64,000 bases of DNA, from the NCBI GenBank assembly GCA_035550215.1, contig DASZPM010000004.1, positions 1-64,000 of the forward strand, given 5' to 3'. Positions within the stretch are counted from its first letter, which is position 1. Each line of letters opens with the position of its first letter. Shown here one piece after another: positions 62,682-64,000 of the stretch. The notes under the pieces are model-generated. The model made no database searches, was not told the DNA's origin, and saw nothing but the letters and a program-made list of their open reading frames with translations. Both the position numbers and the translations under genes were made by a program. Origin of the DNA: JABDFW01 sp035550215 (GTDB taxonomy: Bacteria; Bacteroidota; Bacteroidia; Chitinophagales; Chitinophagaceae).

Positions 62682-63602
62682 CTAAGAGGGAAGGGCATTT
62701 ATTATCTCGTTTCTCCCCGGCGCCGATGCCTGCGCCCCCAGCCTTGTAACGGAAATTGCCGCAGCTTTGCAGGCAAATTCTGCAGCATCAAAAATATTCA
62801 TTCCCTCGCACAGCGCTACTGCAAGCGCGCCGTTAAATACATCACCCGCGGCCGTGGTATCAACCGCTGTTACTTTTGGCGGTGTTACAGTTTTATATTC
62901 ATTGTGGCTATAAACCAGCGCGCCATTTTCACCCAGGGTAATAATTACGTGTTCAATTCCTTTTTCGCGCAGCACAACTGCCGCGGCAATAGCGGTAACT
63001 TCATCTGTAACGGCAATACCTGTAAGTATTCCTGCCTCCGTTTGGTTTGGCGTAATTACTGATATATTCCCTAATACCCCGTCACCAAGGGGGCGCGCAG
63101 GGGCGGGGTTTAAAATTAGCTTTTTACCATATTTCTTTGCCAGCGCACTAATGTATTCAACCGTTTCAACCGGTATTTCAAGCTGCATTAAAATTATTTC
63201 TGCTGTTGCAATTGTATCCTCAATGGCTTCAATATCTGCGGGCATAAGGGCTGCATTTGCGCCGGATGCAACTGCAATGCAGTTCTCGCCGCTTTCATCA
63301 ACAGTAATCAAAGCCACGCCTGACGGTAGCTGGCTGTCAACCATAACGCAGCTTGTATTTATACCTTCTTCATTAAATAGCTGTAATGCCTGCTTGCCAA
63401 AAATATCATTTCCCAGTTTAGCAATAAATGTTACGTTACCGCCAAGCCTTGCTGCGGCAACGGCCTGGTTGGCGCCTTTACCGCCGGCGTTCATAAAAAA
63501 AGCGCCGCCAAGAATAGTTTCTCCCGGTGCGGGCAAGCGGGCTGCTTTTATTACCATATCGGTATTGCTGCTGCCCGCCACCACAATTGATGCATCAGTC
63601 AT
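62682..63602 (-). CDS. rbsK: Ribokinase (PfkB family)
   Basis: 306 aa cytoplasmic sugar kinase that phosphorylates ribose to ribose-5-phosphate. The PfkB signature 1 is NAGGKGANQAVAAARLGG (residues about 39-56). Signature 2 is DTTAAGDVFNGALAVAL, with the catalytic Asp in AAGD near residue 253. The N-terminal substrate loop GSSNTDMVIKAARLPAPGE fits ribokinase better than other PfkB members. No ribose transporter is next to it, but the NupG-like carrier at 29315 could supply nucleosides. It is transcribed alone, leftward. Confidence 0.92.
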   Translation of the reverse strand: MTDASIVVAGSSNTDMVIKAARLPAPGETILGGAFFMNAGGKGANQAVAAARLGGNVTFIAKLGNDIFGKQALQLFNEEGINTSCVMVDSQLPSGVALITVDESGENCIAVASGANAALMPADIEAIEDTIATAEIILMQLEIPVETVEYISALAKKYGKKLILNPAPARPLGDGVLGNISVITPNQTEAGILTGIAVTDEVTAIAAAVVLREKGIEHVIITLGENGALVYSHNEYKTVTPPKVTAVDTTAAGDVFNGALAVALCEGMNIFDAAEFACKAAAISVTRLGAQASAPGRNEIINALPS

Positions 63603-63729
63603 ATTGCAGGTATCGTTTAGGGCATGAAAATAAGAAAAGGGATACAGGTTGATGGCATTTTCTCTTCTATAAAATTTAATTTATGACCCATAAAAACGGC
63701 GCAGTCCAGTTCGTTAGGGTGCTATGTCT

Positions 63730-63737
63730 TATCTTTG
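63730..63737 (+). promoter_or_regulatory. TAnnTTTG-type -7 element upstream of the channel gene
   Basis: TATCTTTG, 64 bp before the ATG at 63802, in the context TTATCTTTGCCGC, nearly the same as that before the RRM gene. The -33 is not clear. Confidence 0.45.
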
Positions 63738-63801
63738 CCGCACCTTCTTTTCCCGGCAGCATACCCCGTTGTTAGTTTTCGAGACTAAAATAAATAGCAC
63801 G

Positions 63802-64000
63802 ATGGCAATATTTGGTAACTTACGCAAGCGGTTAAAACATTCGTTCGACAATATCAGAAATGAGAGATTAAAACTTAATTTATTGCAGGCGCTGCCTTTT
63901 TGGGTTGCCTCACTTCTTACAGGATTGCTGGCCGTATTTTATGCAAAAATTTTTGCCACCGTTGAAGAAACATCACACTATATATACCAAAACAAAGCAT
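63802..64000 (+). CDS. Probable ClC-type chloride channel, 5' end only
   Basis: The first 66 codons are in the window: a basic N-terminus (MAIFGNLRKRLKHSFDNIRN) followed by LLQALPFWVASLLTGLLAV and FYAKIFATVEETSHYIYQNK. This matches the start of ClC voltage-gated chloride channel/antiporter proteins of this phylum. The selectivity-filter motifs lie beyond the window edge, so the call rests on the N-terminus only. A different multi-span membrane protein remains possible. Confidence 0.5.
   Translation, partial: MAIFGNLRKRLKHSFDNIRNERLKLNLLQALPFWVASLLTGLLAVFYAKIFATVEETSHYIYQNKA

Noticed and set aside
1..64000. CRISPR array, rRNA, tRNA or insertion sequence
   Set aside because: No regularly spaced identical repeats, no transposase motifs and no tRNA or rRNA-like sequences were noticed by eye.

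Overview
The window looks like chromosomal DNA of a Bacteroidota bacterium, most likely of the Chitinophagaceae or a close relative. The evidence is gene content: tandem FtsX/MacB-type permeases, a long-form IspH, DCC-family and RRM proteins, a GH18 chitinase and a NupG-like MFS carrier. Promoter-like TAnnTTTG -7 elements also occur, and only one gene has a clear purine-rich ribosome binding site. No rRNA, tRNA, CRISPR array, transposase or integrase was recognised.

Layout. 0.1-12.9 kb: one leftward locus with a MacA-like adaptor, a LolD/MacB-type ATPase, a small membrane protein and four paralogous 785-816 aa FtsX permeases. 13.0-16.6 kb: an orphan contractile-tail tube protein, an FkbM methyltransferase, a peptidase E-like protein and two DHFR-like reductases. 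16.8-20.8 kb: an AT-rich island with two unknown proteins and a 912-aa single-chain restriction-modification enzyme, followed by about 0.8 kb of repeat-bearing noncoding DNA. 21.7-24.5 kb: an NtrC-type response regulator and its histidine kinase. 24.6-36.5 kb: a mixed region with an unknown secreted protein, an FAD oxidoreductase, a frameshifted secreted protein, methyltransferases, a nucleoside-type MFS carrier, a Gfo/Idh/MocA oxidoreductase, a nucleotidyltransferase / methyltransferase / B12-radical-SAM trio, a DCC protein, and a toxin-antitoxin pair whose toxin is frameshifted. 36.5-48.6 kb: housekeeping and envelope genes (ispH, htpG, TPR lipoprotein, beta-propeller proteins, MBL hydrolase, and an ECF sigma / putative anti-sigma / Spy-like operon). 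48.8-56.5 kb: SDR, AraC regulator and a TolC-MFP-RND efflux operon. 56.7-64 kb: hydrolase, YdeI-like protein, a PAS gene with an internal stop, an HGSNAT-like acyltransferase, a chitinase, an RRM protein, ribokinase and the start of a probable ClC channel.

The most coherent new signal is regulatory. Three promoter regions carry a tandem pair of 19-bp imperfect palindromes (best form GTGTACGGTTTTGATACAC) offset by 21-22 bp. Each pair is followed 49-51 bp later by a TTGG-led sigma-54 -24/-12-like element. The three regions precede the adaptor gene (12.9 kb), the second permease (5.3 kb) and the NtrC-type regulator itself (21.6 kb). This suggests an autoregulated sigma-54 two-component system controlling the four-permease exporter 9 kb away.

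Three genes look damaged: a secreted protein (27.1-28.1 kb), a ParE-like toxin (35.9-36.2 kb) and a PAS protein (58.9-59.5 kb). The first two are explained by one-base losses in A/T runs, so assembly error should be excluded. Functional calls rest on motif reading by eye; no database search was possible.
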